A stretch of DNA of 64,000 bases from Okeania sp. SIO1I7 (lineage in GTDB: Bacteria; Cyanobacteriota; Cyanobacteriia; Cyanobacteriales; Microcoleaceae), in NCBI GenBank assembly GCA_010672585.1, contig JAAHGF010000024.1, positions 1 to 64,000 of the forward strand, read 5' to 3'. The notes below the pieces were generated by a model. That model searched no databases, was not told the origin of the DNA, and saw nothing but the letters and a program-made list of their open reading frames with translations. A program made the position numbers and the translations under genes. Shown here one piece after another: positions 44,421 to 54,600 of this stretch; the first letter of the stretch is position 1, and each line of letters starts with the position of its first letter.

Positions 44421-44990
44421 ATGAAACTTAATATCTGGACAATAACATTTTTGACAGGACTAATCTTTAGTTTTAGTAGCCTTAATAAGGCTGTTACAGT
44501 TGCAGATAATCCTTTTAATTCTGTCGATTTTCCCTTGGAATCTTGCGGAGATTTATTACCAAAAGATAAAAGTGCTTACCCAGTTGTTGTACCAACTTAC
44601 ATTCCTCCTGGATTTAAAGTGGATAAACTAGAAGTAATAGACAATGATTCTGAAAAGATTTACAAAATTATTTACCGAAATTCTAATAATTTATGTTTTT
44701 ATATTGCAGATGGTATAGATTCAATTTTAAGCAGAAAGTTTAGCGGCTTATCTAGAGGGGAAACAGCAAGGAGGGCTTCTAGAGTAGAAACTGTTAAAGT
44801 TAATTTACCAGTTATAGATACTAATTCTTATCTATCTATCAATAAATATGACAGAGCATCTACTAGCTCATCTATCTCACTAGAGTCATCAAAGGTTGAA
44901 TTTGAATCTCCTTGCACCGAAAAAGATAGGGCTATTACCACTCCAGAAGCTGTGAAAATTGTAGAATCTTTACAATACCTGAATCCTTAA
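44421..44990 (+). CDS. Tandem secreted paralog, copy 2
   Basis: 189 residues, intact. The N-terminal hydrophobic segment (IWTITFLTGLIFSFSSLN) is a signal peptide or anchor. The core is VVVPTYIPPGFKVDKLEVID, then KIIYRNSNNLCFYIADG, a variable middle, and FESPCTEKDRAITTPEAVKI ending ESLQYLNP. Two Cys (in NNLCFY and SPCTEKD) recur through the family and may pair outside the cytoplasm. This copy lacks the LTASQLKRLVSVD block of its sisters and has a different leader region (DFPLESCGDLLPKDK). It starts 16 bases after copy 1. The family is not one I can name. Confidence 0.8.
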   Translation: MKLNIWTITFLTGLIFSFSSLNKAVTVADNPFNSVDFPLESCGDLLPKDKSAYPVVVPTYIPPGFKVDKLEVIDNDSEKIYKIIYRNSNNLCFYIADGIDSILSRKFSGLSRGETARRASRVETVKVNLPVIDTNSYLSINKYDRASTSSSISLESSKVEFESPCTEKDRAITTPEAVKIVESLQYLNP

Positions 44991-45009
44991 ATAATAGAGG
45001 AAAATAATA

Positions 45010-45719
45010 ATGAAAAATAATGTCTGGAAAATAGGGTTTTTTACAGGATTAATATTGGCCTTGGGCAGTATTAATAAAGCTGTGATAGTTCGTTCTGAAT
45101 TAGTTGATACTTTAGCGCAATCTCAGGGTATTGCTAAGTCAGCTAAACTTACAGCCAGTCAACTAAAACGGTTAGTTTCTGTAGATAAAAAAAGATAGAA
45201 ATAGTAAGGGGAAGAGGTGAAATAACTACAGATGAATTTAAAGTAATTTTACCAACTTTTATTCCCCCTGGTTTCAAGGTAGATCAACTAGAAGTTATAG
45301 ATAATAAATCGGAATTAAGTTACTATATTGTGTACCGAAATTCTAATAATTATTGTTTCCTAATTCACAGGAGTGAAAATCTATACCACCCTTCTACTCA
45401 AATACCTTATAACTACTATCAAGTGAATCAACTATTGGCACAATTACCACCTCCACCAGTGAGAGGTATAGATGGCTCGGAAAGTATTGAAGTTAATCCC
45501 GATTTTAGAATTCCAGTTGATTCACTTATTGGTGGTGATGGTTATCTATATATCAATAAATATGACAGAGTATCTACTAACTCATCTATCTTATGGTTAT
45601 TCCAGGGTTTTAAATTTAAATCTCCTTGTTACATTGCCCAAATTGCAGATGGAGGAAGGGTTATTACATCTTCTGAAGCTGTTAAAATCGTGGAATCTCT
45701 ACAATATCTAAGTCCTTAG
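45010..45719 (+). pseudogene. Tandem secreted paralog, copy 3 (frameshift in an A tract)
   Basis: Starts MKNNVWKIGFFTGLILALG and runs to SVDKKR, stopping at 45198. The downstream part (TDEFKVILPTFIPPGFKVDQ, YRNSNNYCFL, FKSPCYIAQ, EAVKIVESLQYLSP) is in the next frame, to 45719. Copy 1 has eight A's (GATAAAAAAAAG) where copy 3 has seven, so a single-base loss in the homopolymer accounts for the shift. The middle is longer and Pro-rich here (QLLAQLPPPPVRG). Slippage or a sequencing error could restore the frame. Ribosome-binding site AGAGGA before the ATG. Confidence 0.8.
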
Positions 45720-45740
45720 AATTTATAGAGGAAAATAATC

Positions 45741-46331
45741 ATGAAAAATCATGTCTGGAAAATAGGATTTTTAACAGGACTAATCTTGGGCTTGAGTAAC
45801 ATTAATAAAGCGGTGATAGTTCGTTCTGAATCAATTGATACTTTAGCGCAATCTCCAGATATTGCTAAGTCAGCTCAACTTACATCTAGTCAACTAAAAC
45901 AGTTAGTTTCTGTAGATAGAAAAACCCTGGAAAAAGAAATACTGAAAGTTATTGTACCAACTTATATTCCTCCTGGGTTTAAGGTGGATAAACTAGAAAT
46001 AATAGACAATGATTCTGTAAAGAGTTACAAGATTATTTACCGAAATTCTAATAATTTATGTTTTTACATTGCAGATCGTATTTTACGACGATTTATTCCA
46101 CCACCCCCTAGTCTCCCATTGAGTCAGGAAACTGTTAAAGTTAATTCACCGTTTATTAATGAAACAGCTAATCTAGCTATTACTAAATATGACAGATCGT
46201 CTACTAACTCATCTATCTCATTAGAGTTCTCGAAAGTTGACTTTGAATCTCCTTGCACTGAAAAAGATAGGGCTATTACTACTTCTGAAGCTGTTAAAAT
46301 TGTGGAATCTCTACAATATCTAAATCCTTAA
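45741..46331 (+). CDS. Tandem secreted paralog, copy 4
   Basis: 196 residues, intact. Leader MKNHVWKIGFLTGLILGLS, then TSSQLKQLVSVDRK, IVPTYIPPGFKVDKLEIID, IIYRNSNNLCFYIADRI, a short Pro-rich variable loop (PPPPSLPLS), and DFESPCTEKDRAITTSEAV ending ESLQYLNP. Both conserved Cys are present. AGAGGA lies about 9 bases before the ATG; the gap to copy 3 is 21 bases, so the array is probably one transcript. Confidence 0.8.
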   Translation: MKNHVWKIGFLTGLILGLSNINKAVIVRSESIDTLAQSPDIAKSAQLTSSQLKQLVSVDRKTLEKEILKVIVPTYIPPGFKVDKLEIIDNDSVKSYKIIYRNSNNLCFYIADRILRRFIPPPPSLPLSQETVKVNSPFINETANLAITKYDRSSTNSSISLEFSKVDFESPCTEKDRAITTSEAVKIVESLQYLNP

Positions 46332-46351
46332 ATAAATAGAGGAAAATAATA

Positions 46352-46963
46352 ATGAAAAATCATGTCTGGAAAATAGGATTTTTGACAGGATTAATATTGA
46401 CCTTGGGCAGCATTAATAAAGCTGTAATAGTTCGTTCTGAATCAGTTGATACTTTAGCGCAATCTCAAGATATTGCCAGGTCAGCTCAACTTACAGCTAG
46501 TCAACTAAAACGGTTAGTTTCTGTAGATAGAAAAAAAATCAGAGTAGAATTATATAATGGTGAATTTGAAGATAGAGAACTAAGAGTTATTTTACCAACT
46601 TATATTCCTCCTGGATTTAAGGTGGATAAACTAGAAGTAAAAGACAATGATTCTGAAAAGACTTACAAGATTATTTACCGAAATTCTAATAATTCGTGTT
46701 TTTATATTGCAGATAGTACGACATATTCAGGCGGAAACTACAGCAGGTTATTTAGTACGGAAACTGTTCAAGTTAATTCACCATTTATTAACGAAACGGC
46801 TAATCTGGCTATCAATAAATATTACAGATCATCTATTAACTCATCTATCTCATTAAAGTTCTCGAAAGTTGAATTTGAATCTCCTTGCACCGAAAAAGAT
46901 AGAGCTATTACTACTTCTGAAGCTGTGAAAATTGTAGAATCTCTGAAATATCTAAATCCTTGA
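46352..46963 (+). CDS. Tandem secreted paralog, copy 5
   Basis: 203 residues, intact, closest to copy 4. Leader MKNHVWKIGFLTGLILTLG, LTASQLKRLVSVDRKKIR, a charged insert (VELYNGEFEDRELR), VILPTYIPPGFKVDKLEVKD, YRNSNNSCFYIADST, then EFESPCTEKDRAITTSEAV and ESLKYLNP. It contains an eight-A run at the point where copy 3 is frame-shifted. AGAGGA ribosome-binding site. Confidence 0.8.
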   Translation: MKNHVWKIGFLTGLILTLGSINKAVIVRSESVDTLAQSQDIARSAQLTASQLKRLVSVDRKKIRVELYNGEFEDRELRVILPTYIPPGFKVDKLEVKDNDSEKTYKIIYRNSNNSCFYIADSTTYSGGNYSRLFSTETVQVNSPFINETANLAINKYYRSSINSSISLKFSKVEFESPCTEKDRAITTSEAVKIVESLKYLNP

Positions 46964-46981
46964 ATAAATAGAGAATAAAAA

Positions 46982-47560
46982 ATGAAATTCAATGTTTTAA
47001 CAACAGGATTTTTTGCAGGACTAATATTTAGCTTGAATAGCATTGATAAAGCAGTAACGTTTCCCTCTAAATCAGTTGATAGTTTGGCGCAATCTCAAGA
47101 TATTGCTATGTTAGCTAAACTGACTCCTACTCAAGTAGAAAAGTTAGTGAATTTGGAAAAAAACAATCAAGTAGACAAAGTGATTGTACCCACCTATATT
47201 CCTCCTGGATTTCAGGTAGATAAACTAGAAGTAGGAGGCAGATACTACTATATTATTTACCGAAATTCTAATAATTTATGTTTCTATTTTTCTTATAGCA
47301 ATCATTTGATTTTTAACTCACAAGATGCTGAAGTAGTAGGGATTGAAATTAATTTGCCAGTTATAGGTACAGCTTATCTACACACCAAAAAATCTCACAG
47401 AGCATCTATTCCCTCATCTATTGTGGTACAATCATCAGACTATGGACGAGAACAATTTGGATTTGCATCTCCTTGTACTTTTACCAAAAATCACGGAAAG
47501 ACTATTACCACTCAAGAAGTAGTAAAAATTGTAGAATCTCTGCAATATCTAAATCCCTAA
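46982..47560 (+). CDS. Tandem secreted paralog, copy 6
   Basis: 192 residues, the most diverged intact copy. Leader MKFNVLTTGFFAGLIFSLN, LTPTQVEKLVNLEKNNQ, VIVPTYIPPGFQVDKLEVGG, IIYRNSNNLCFYFSYSN, FASPCTFTKNHGKTITTQEV, ESLQYLNP. Both family Cys are kept. It ends 17 bases before the convergent stop of the 1259-residue WD40 protein. Confidence 0.8.
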   Translation: MKFNVLTTGFFAGLIFSLNSIDKAVTFPSKSVDSLAQSQDIAMLAKLTPTQVEKLVNLEKNNQVDKVIVPTYIPPGFQVDKLEVGGRYYYIIYRNSNNLCFYFSYSNHLIFNSQDAEVVGIEINLPVIGTAYLHTKKSHRASIPSSIVVQSSDYGREQFGFASPCTFTKNHGKTITTQEVVKIVESLQYLNP

Positions 47561-47577
47561 TCAAAAAAATTACCTCT

Positions 47578-50500
47578 TTATTTATCCTGACAAACTTCTC
47601 TAATTTCCACATCATTTGAATGACTTTTAATATAACCTTGAAGCCATTCACAACCATCATTTAAAAGTTCATCTAATTCTCTAAATTCCCATAATTGAGC
47701 TAAACCTTCATGCCCACCTATAGCAACTCGCCCATCCTTACCAAAACTAATACCCCAAATCTCACCTTTCTCATCATTAAACTCAGCTATTTGTCGCCCT
47801 TGTAAATCCCAAACTTTTACCGAACCATCCATACCACCAGTAACTAAATATTCACCATCCGGACTAAAACTTAGAGCATAAATTCCATTTTGATAACTAG
47901 AAAATTCCTGCTTTTTATCCCCATAAATATCCCAAATTATCACCAGACTTTCATCATCTGCTGTAGCTAAATATTTGCCATCATTAGTCATATCTAAAAT
48001 ACGAATTTTATCCCGATGCGCCTGCCATTTATTAATAAGATTACCAGAAAAATTCCACAGTCGAATTGTGCCATCCCAACCAGCAGTAATTACCTGTTTT
48101 TCATCAGCACTAAACCTAACAGTTGATACCACATCTTGATGACCTTCCAATATTGCCTGCTCCTCTCCTGAAAAATTCCAAATGCGAGCAGTTTTATCCG
48201 CTCCTGCTGTAGCAATAAATTTGCCATCCCGACTAAAAGAAATACTGTTAACCCAACCTTTATGACCTTTGAATATAGTAATTTGCTTTCCTGATATATC
48301 CCAGAGACGAACGATATCTTCATTTCCTACCGTTCCAATTAACTTTCCGTTCGGACTAAAACTCACACTCAAAACCTTTTCACGAGGGTTTGCTTTCCAT
48401 TTAACAATTTCCTTTCCCGACACATCCCAAATGCTGACAATTCCTTCATCTCCAGCACCGACAACATATTGCCCGTCCGCACTAATATCAATAGTATTGA
48501 TATCCCTTTGATGACCGGGAAGGTTAACTACTCCCTTGACAGACACATCCCACAAACGAGTTTTACCATCTCGCCCTGCTGTGACCAGATATCGTCCATT
48601 GGGGCTAAAAGTTGCATCCCAAACCGTACCCAAGTGACCAGAAAACTGAGCTATTTCCTGACCAGATAAATTCCACAAGCGAACCGTGCCATCATCTGAT
48701 GCTGTAACGAGACGCTGACTATTGGGGCTAAAATTGACAGACATTACCCAACTTTGATGCTCTTTCAATATTGCTTGCTCTTCCCCTGACAAATTCCAAA
48801 TTCTGGCTTTGTTGTCACCTGCTGCTGTGGCTAAATATTTGCCGTCGGGACTGAAACTGACATCAAAAATTTCTTGCCCTTGATGCCCAGTAATTTTCAG
48901 AAGTTCCTTTCCTGAATTATTCCAGAGTCGAATTATTCCATCCTTACCAGCAGTGGCAATTTTTTCACCGTCGGAGCTAAAGGTAACACTGTTTACTCCT
49001 CCATCGTATCCCTCTAACTTACCTATTTCCTTACCGGATAAATTCCACAGTTTAACTTCACCATAGTCTGCTGCTGTAGCAATAGTTTTACCGTCGGGAC
49101 TGAAGCTCACACTATTGAAAACAGTTTGCCCGTCAATTTGAGTTAGTTGTTTGCCCGATATATCCCAAATACGAACTGTTTCATCTCCTCCTGCGGAAGC
49201 AATTATTTTACCATCAGGACTAAAGCTAATACTGTTGACTCCTCCTAATGCTCCTCCTTTGTGACCTTCTAGTTTCCCAAGTTCCTCTCCAGATAAACTG
49301 AAAACACGAATGATGCCATCATAACCTGCTGCAGCAAATTTCTTCCCATCTGGACTAAAACTGACGCTTTTAATTTCACCTTTTTCATTATCCCACCAAT
49401 TTTTTTCTTCAATAGTATCAAGAATATTCTGCAATGCTAGTAGAGGAGTGGTTACGGGATATTCAGCTATTGTAGTTGAGTTTTCCACAAGTGCTTGTAA
49501 TTTTTGCCCTGCCAACATTGCTTCTCGTAAACCTTTTATTTGATCGGACTTAAATTGCCGTAATGCTCCCACCCCTGCTTGCTCTAATTTTGTAGCTTCT
49601 TGAGCTATTTTGAGTCTTAATAGAAATGCTGGCGTTACTAAGGATAAACTAACAGTTAACCCGATAACAATAATTTTCTTCGCCTTTTGTTTCGCTTTGA
49701 TCAATGCCTCATCTAATATCTTATTTGCCTTTAACTGAGCATCCAACTCTACCTGTGCTTCTAACTTTTCTAGTTCAACTGCCTGCTTTTCTAATTTAAG
49801 TAACTGTTTCTCTACCTCCTGAGCAGCAGTTAAAAATTGATAGTCGCGATCGCTCAGACTTTTATCTACAGACCACGCTAAAGCATCTGCCAATGCTTGA
49901 CCCCGCAACAGTCGCGACTCATCCTGACATCCGGACTCTTGCCAAGCATTAAACGCTTCAGAGTAGGGGCGCAATTTTCCCAACTCCTTTTCTACCCACG
50001 GCAAATTAAACACTTCTTGATAAATGCGGTTAGCAACTTGTAACTGACCTTCCTGTTTTATTACTAAACCTGTGAGACGGAGTTCCATTTGGTCGGGACT
50101 GTCATCTGTTGTTATCCCCCCCAACCCCCCCTTTGAAAGGGAGGGCTTTTTTTCCTCTGGTTTCCCCCTTTCTAAGGGGGACGGAAGGGGGATTTCTTCT
50201 GCCCTTTCTAAGGGGGACGGAAGGGAGATCGAACTGGATGGAGGTTGTGCATCTGATACTTCTTTTTGTTCGGGGTTGTCATCTGTTGTTATCCCCCCCA
50301 ACCCCCCCTTTGAAAGGGGGGGCTTTTTTTCTTCTGCTTCTAGTCTCCCCCTTTCTAAGGGGGACGGAAGGGGGATTTCTTCCCTTTCCAAGGGGGATCG
50401 AAAGGAGAGCAAGACTTGCTGATACAAACCCAATAACCGACTCGCACGTTTTTCATGGAATAAAAGGCGATCGCGTATCGTCTTTAAATGTTGTTGGTCA

Positions 50501-51357
50501 TCATGCACTTGCCAATTGTCTATGATTCTCTGTCTCACCAAATTGGCCACCCATTCGGCCTCCTGGCCATCAGGTACAATTTCTGGACTATCCTGAATTA
50601 ATTTACAAACCTTCTGAGTCAAAAACGGTTGTCCCCCAGTCCAATCTAAAATTACCTCCATCAACTTATTAATATTGGTAGTTTTTTCTACTAAACCTTG
50701 TGCTAAGGGTTCCACTTCAGCTAACCGAAAACCTATTAATTTTATCGGTCTACTATCAATATTAAAAGGAGTACGTTTTTTATCTTTAATTAAATCTGCC
50801 GGAGTTGCGACTCCTATCATAGCAAAAGTCAACCTTTGATAATCAGAATTATTATCTCGTTTGTTATAAAAACTTCGGATAACTGCAAAAAAATCATCAA
50901 TATTAAAAGGTAGGCTGAGGGTACTATCTATTTCATCAATAAAAATTACAATATTTTGATAAATAGATGGCAATAAAATTTCACTAATAAACTTACTAAA
51001 TCGTTTCACATTAGAAAGTTTACTATCAGCATCCCACAGTTCGTCAATATCAAAATCATCATCTAAATTTAAGCCTGTCAAAATAGTATCAATAATACTG
51101 GCATACCACTCTGAAGAGGTAATATCATCGGTGCCAATTTCTGTCATATCAATAGTGACACAGGCAATATTATCTTGTTGTAAACGTTGTATTGTTTTGA
51201 TTCGCAAACTAGATTTTCCCATTTGTCGGGAGTTTAAAACATAACAAAAATATCCATTTTTTAAACCTTGATATAAGTCTTCATCAGCTTGTCTTTTGAC
51301 ATAAGTTGTGGCGTGAAGTGGAAGACTACCACCAAGATAATATTCGTAATTATTCAT
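47578..51357 (-). CDS. AAA-like ATPase / WD40 double-propeller membrane protein
   Basis: 1259 residues. Residues about 5-330 are an AAA_35 (AAA-like) module: Walker A-like SRQMGKSSL at 43-51 and Walker B IVIFIDEIDS near 138. A linker at about 325-425 contains translated hairpin repeats (LPSPLERG, KKPPLSKGGLGG). ALADALAWSVDKSLSDRDYQ and a coiled coil follow, then one membrane helix (IIVIGLTVSLSLVTPAFLL, near 563). From about 662 there are 14 WD40 repeats, fitting two seven-blade propellers. The C-terminal tail is LDELLNDGCEWLQGYIKSH. Similar cyanobacterial proteins are thought to be signalling NTPases; ligand and output are unknown. It converges on the six-paralog array. Confidence 0.9.
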   Translation of the reverse strand: MNNYEYYLGGSLPLHATTYVKRQADEDLYQGLKNGYFCYVLNSRQMGKSSLRIKTIQRLQQDNIACVTIDMTEIGTDDITSSEWYASIIDTILTGLNLDDDFDIDELWDADSKLSNVKRFSKFISEILLPSIYQNIVIFIDEIDSTLSLPFNIDDFFAVIRSFYNKRDNNSDYQRLTFAMIGVATPADLIKDKKRTPFNIDSRPIKLIGFRLAEVEPLAQGLVEKTTNINKLMEVILDWTGGQPFLTQKVCKLIQDSPEIVPDGQEAEWVANLVRQRIIDNWQVHDDQQHLKTIRDRLLFHEKRASRLLGLYQQVLLSFRSPLEREEIPLPSPLERGRLEAEEKKPPLSKGGLGGITTDDNPEQKEVSDAQPPSSSISLPSPLERAEEIPLPSPLERGKPEEKKPSLSKGGLGGITTDDSPDQMELRLTGLVIKQEGQLQVANRIYQEVFNLPWVEKELGKLRPYSEAFNAWQESGCQDESRLLRGQALADALAWSVDKSLSDRDYQFLTAAQEVEKQLLKLEKQAVELEKLEAQVELDAQLKANKILDEALIKAKQKAKKIIVIGLTVSLSLVTPAFLLRLKIAQEATKLEQAGVGALRQFKSDQIKGLREAMLAGQKLQALVENSTTIAEYPVTTPLLALQNILDTIEEKNWWDNEKGEIKSVSFSPDGKKFAAAGYDGIIRVFSLSGEELGKLEGHKGGALGGVNSISFSPDGKIIASAGGDETVRIWDISGKQLTQIDGQTVFNSVSFSPDGKTIATAADYGEVKLWNLSGKEIGKLEGYDGGVNSVTFSSDGEKIATAGKDGIIRLWNNSGKELLKITGHQGQEIFDVSFSPDGKYLATAAGDNKARIWNLSGEEQAILKEHQSWVMSVNFSPNSQRLVTASDDGTVRLWNLSGQEIAQFSGHLGTVWDATFSPNGRYLVTAGRDGKTRLWDVSVKGVVNLPGHQRDINTIDISADGQYVVGAGDEGIVSIWDVSGKEIVKWKANPREKVLSVSFSPNGKLIGTVGNEDIVRLWDISGKQITIFKGHKGWVNSISFSRDGKFIATAGADKTARIWNFSGEEQAILEGHQDVVSTVRFSADEKQVITAGWDGTIRLWNFSGNLINKWQAHRDKIRILDMTNDGKYLATADDESLVIIWDIYGDKKQEFSSYQNGIYALSFSPDGEYLVTGGMDGSVKVWDLQGRQIAEFNDEKGEIWGISFGKDGRVAIGGHEGLAQLWEFRELDELLNDGCEWLQGYIKSHSNDVEIREVCQDK
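50112..50412. repeat. GC-rich hairpin repeats translated inside the WD40 gene
   Basis: Alternating CCCCCCCAACCCCCC / AAAGGGGGGGC and CCCCCTTTCTAAGGGGGAC hairpin units, two near-duplicate blocks about 180 bases apart (50112-50230, 50288-50400). Such units are usually intergenic in cyanobacteria; here they keep the frame and encode PLERG and KPPLSKGGLGG peptides. Matching blocks are at 54170-54480 and 43523-43615. Confidence 0.85.
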
Positions 51358-51608
51358 AGTTAATATAATTAATATGTAAGCATTTCCTGCGGACTGCTGC
51401 GCAAACAGCCGTCAGCTATCAGCACTTCAGCTATTTCTTTTAGTTTAGGATAAAAGCAATATTTAATTGTCTTACTAGAAAAGTTGATTCCCTTGCCCTT
51501 AAAGTCAGTTGTTAATTTAAACACTGTCCTATATGAGATAGTCTTTTTGCTGAAGTCCGCAGCGAGTGGAACCGACCTGATAATTGATAACTGTTCACTG
51601 AAATGACC

Positions 51609-54600
51609 TCACTCCCCAATACCGTCACATAAATGGCGATCGCTTTCACTAACATTGGGGTTATTTTCTAGGTAGTCGCGCATCCAGTTGCAACCCCATT
51701 CATGGAGGCGATCGAACTTCCAACCATGCCAAAGTTTTACAGTTTTGTCACCACTAGCGGTTGCAATAGTTTCTCCATCTGGGCTAAATGTCACACTGTT
51801 AACCCAACCGTCGTGCCCAGTTAGAGTCTGCAATAATTTGCCATCGCGAGACCACAGTTTTATAGTCTTATCATCACTAGCAGTTGCAATAGTCTCCCCA
51901 TCCGGGCTGAATGTCACACCGTTAACCCAACTCTCATGCCCAGTTAGAGTCTGCAATAATTTGCCATCGCGAGACCACAGTTTTACAGTGTTGTCATAAC
52001 TAGCAGTTGCAATGATCTCTCCATCCGGACTGAATGCTACACCTTCAACCCAACCCTTGTGTCCAGTAAGAGTTTGTAATAATTTGCCATTGCTGGACCA
52101 CAATTTCACCGTTTTGTCACGACTCGCCGAAGCAATAGTTTCCCCGTCTGGGCTAAATGCCACACCGATAACCACACCGTTGTGCCCAATCAAAGTCTGT
52201 AGTAACTTACCATTAGGAGACCAGAGTTTTACCGTCTTGTCAACACTTGCAGAAGCAATAATTTCTCCACTTGGGTTGAATGCTACACTGATAACCATAT
52301 CTTCATGCCCAGTCAAAGTCTGTAGCAACTTACCACTAGGAGACCAGAGTTTTACTGTATTGTCAATACTTGCAGAAGCAATAGTCTCCCCATCAGGACT
52401 GAATGTCACAACAATGACCGTATTCTCATGCCCAGTCAGAGTTTGCAATAATTTGCCATGACAGTTCCATAATTTCATCGTTTTGTCATCACTGGCAGAA
52501 GCAATAGTTTCCCCATCAGGACTGAATGCCACGCCATAAACCTTACTCTCATGCCCAGCGAGAGTTTGCAGTAACTTCCTATGGCAGTTCCACAATTTCA
52601 CCGTTTTGTCACGACTTGCAGAAGCAATAATTTTTCCATTTGGGCTGAATGCCACATCGTTGACCCAACCCTCGTGCCCAGTTAGAGTTTGCAATAATTT
52701 CCCATAGTAGTTCCATAATTTTACCGTTTTGTCACGGCTAGTAGAAGCAATAGTTTTTCCATCCGGGCTGAATGCCACACCACACACTGAATTATCGTGC
52801 CCAGTTAGAGTTTGCAATAACTTCCCATGGTAGTTCCATAATTTCACTGTTTTGTCACGGCTAGTAGAAGCAATAGTTTTTCCATCCGGGCTGAATGCCA
52901 CACCACACACTGAATTATCGTGCCCAATTAGAGTATGCAGCAACTTGCCATTGCTAGACCATAATTTCACCGTCTTGTCATCACTGGCAGAAGCAATAGT
53001 CTCCCCATCCGGGCTGAATGCCACATCGATAACCCAACTCTCGTGCCCAATTAGAGTATGCAGCAACTTGCCATTGCTAGACCATAATTTCACCGTCTTG
53101 TCATCACTGGCAGAAGCAATAGTCTCCTCATCCGGGCTGAATACCACACCAGTAACCCAACTCTCATGCCCAATTAGAGTATGCAGCAACTTGCCATTGC
53201 TAGACCACAATTTCACCGTCTTGTCACGACTTGCAGAAGCAACAGTCTCTCCATCCGGGCTGAATGCTACACCGTTAACCCAATTCTCGTGCCCAATTAG
53301 AGTATATAGCAACTTGCCATGGCAAGACCACAATTTCACTGTCTTGTCACGACTTGCAGAAGCAACAGTCTCTCCATCCGGGCTAAATGCTACACCGATG
53401 ACCATCTTTTCATGCCCAATTAGAGTATGCAGCAACTTGCCATGGCAAGACCAAAGTTTCACCGTCTTGTCAAAACTTGCAGTTACAATAATTTCTCCAT
53501 CTGGGCTAAATGCGACACTGTTAACTGTATCCTTGTGCCCCTCCAAACGGTTGCGCTCTCGGTACGGTTGAGCATCTATATATATAGCTTGGCTCAGAGC
53601 ATCTGTTATCTGCATCTTACTCTCAGCCTGGGGCTCGAATATTTGGTTACAAGGCGGTAGTTGTTTAACTGCTCTCAAAGCTTGCAATAACCCCTCAAAA
53701 TATTTACCAGAGTTAGACAATAATTTAGAGATAATACTTTTACCCACTGCTTCCGCTTCTGCCAACTTCAGGTCTGCTTTCTGGTTTGCCTCTTCTAATA
53801 TCTGGTTTGCTTTTAACTGAGCATCTAATTTGATCTGCGCTTCCAACTTTTCCAGCTCGATCGCCTGTTTCTCCACCTCTTGAGAAGCAGTTAAGAATTG
53901 ATAGTCGCGATCGCTCAGACTTTTATCTACAGACCACGCTAAAGCATCTGCCAATGCTTGACCCCGCAACAGTCGCGACTCATCCTTGCATCCTGACTCT
54001 TCCCAAGCAGTAAATGCTTCTGAGTAGGGACGCAACTTTTCCAACTCTTTTTCTACCCACTGGAAGTTAAACACTTGTTGATAAATGCGGTTAGCAACTT
54101 GCAACTTCCCTTCCTGTTTCACTACTAAACCTGTCAGACGTAACTCCATTTGTTCGGGGTTGTCATCTGCTACGATCCCCCCCAACCCCCCCTTATCAAG
54201 GGGGGGCTTTTTTTCTTGTGCTTCTAGTCTCCCCCTTTCCCAGGGGGACGGAAGGGGGATCTCTTCTGCCCTTTCCCAGGGGGACGGAAGGGGGATCGAA
54301 CTAGATGGAGGTGGTGCATCTGATACTTCTTTTTGTTCGGGGTTGTCATCTGCTACGATCCCCCCCAACCCCCCCTTATCAAGGGGGGGCTTTTTTTCTT
54401 GTGCTTCTGGTCTCCCCCTTTCTAAGGGGGACGGAAGGGGGATTTCTTTCCTTTCTAAGGGGGACTGAAAGGGGATTAAAACCTGCTGATACAAACCCAA
54501 TAACCTACTTGCCCGTTTTTCATTGAATAAAAGGCGATCGCGAATGGTCTTTAAATGTTCTGGGTCATCATGTACTTGCCAATTGTCTATGATTCTCTGT

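Noticed and set aside
51688-53571. Long plus-strand open frames opposite the WD40 gene
   Set aside because: They mirror the 123-base repeat period of the WD40 gene (repeating SPSGLN, LAEAIV peptides) and are antisense shadows.
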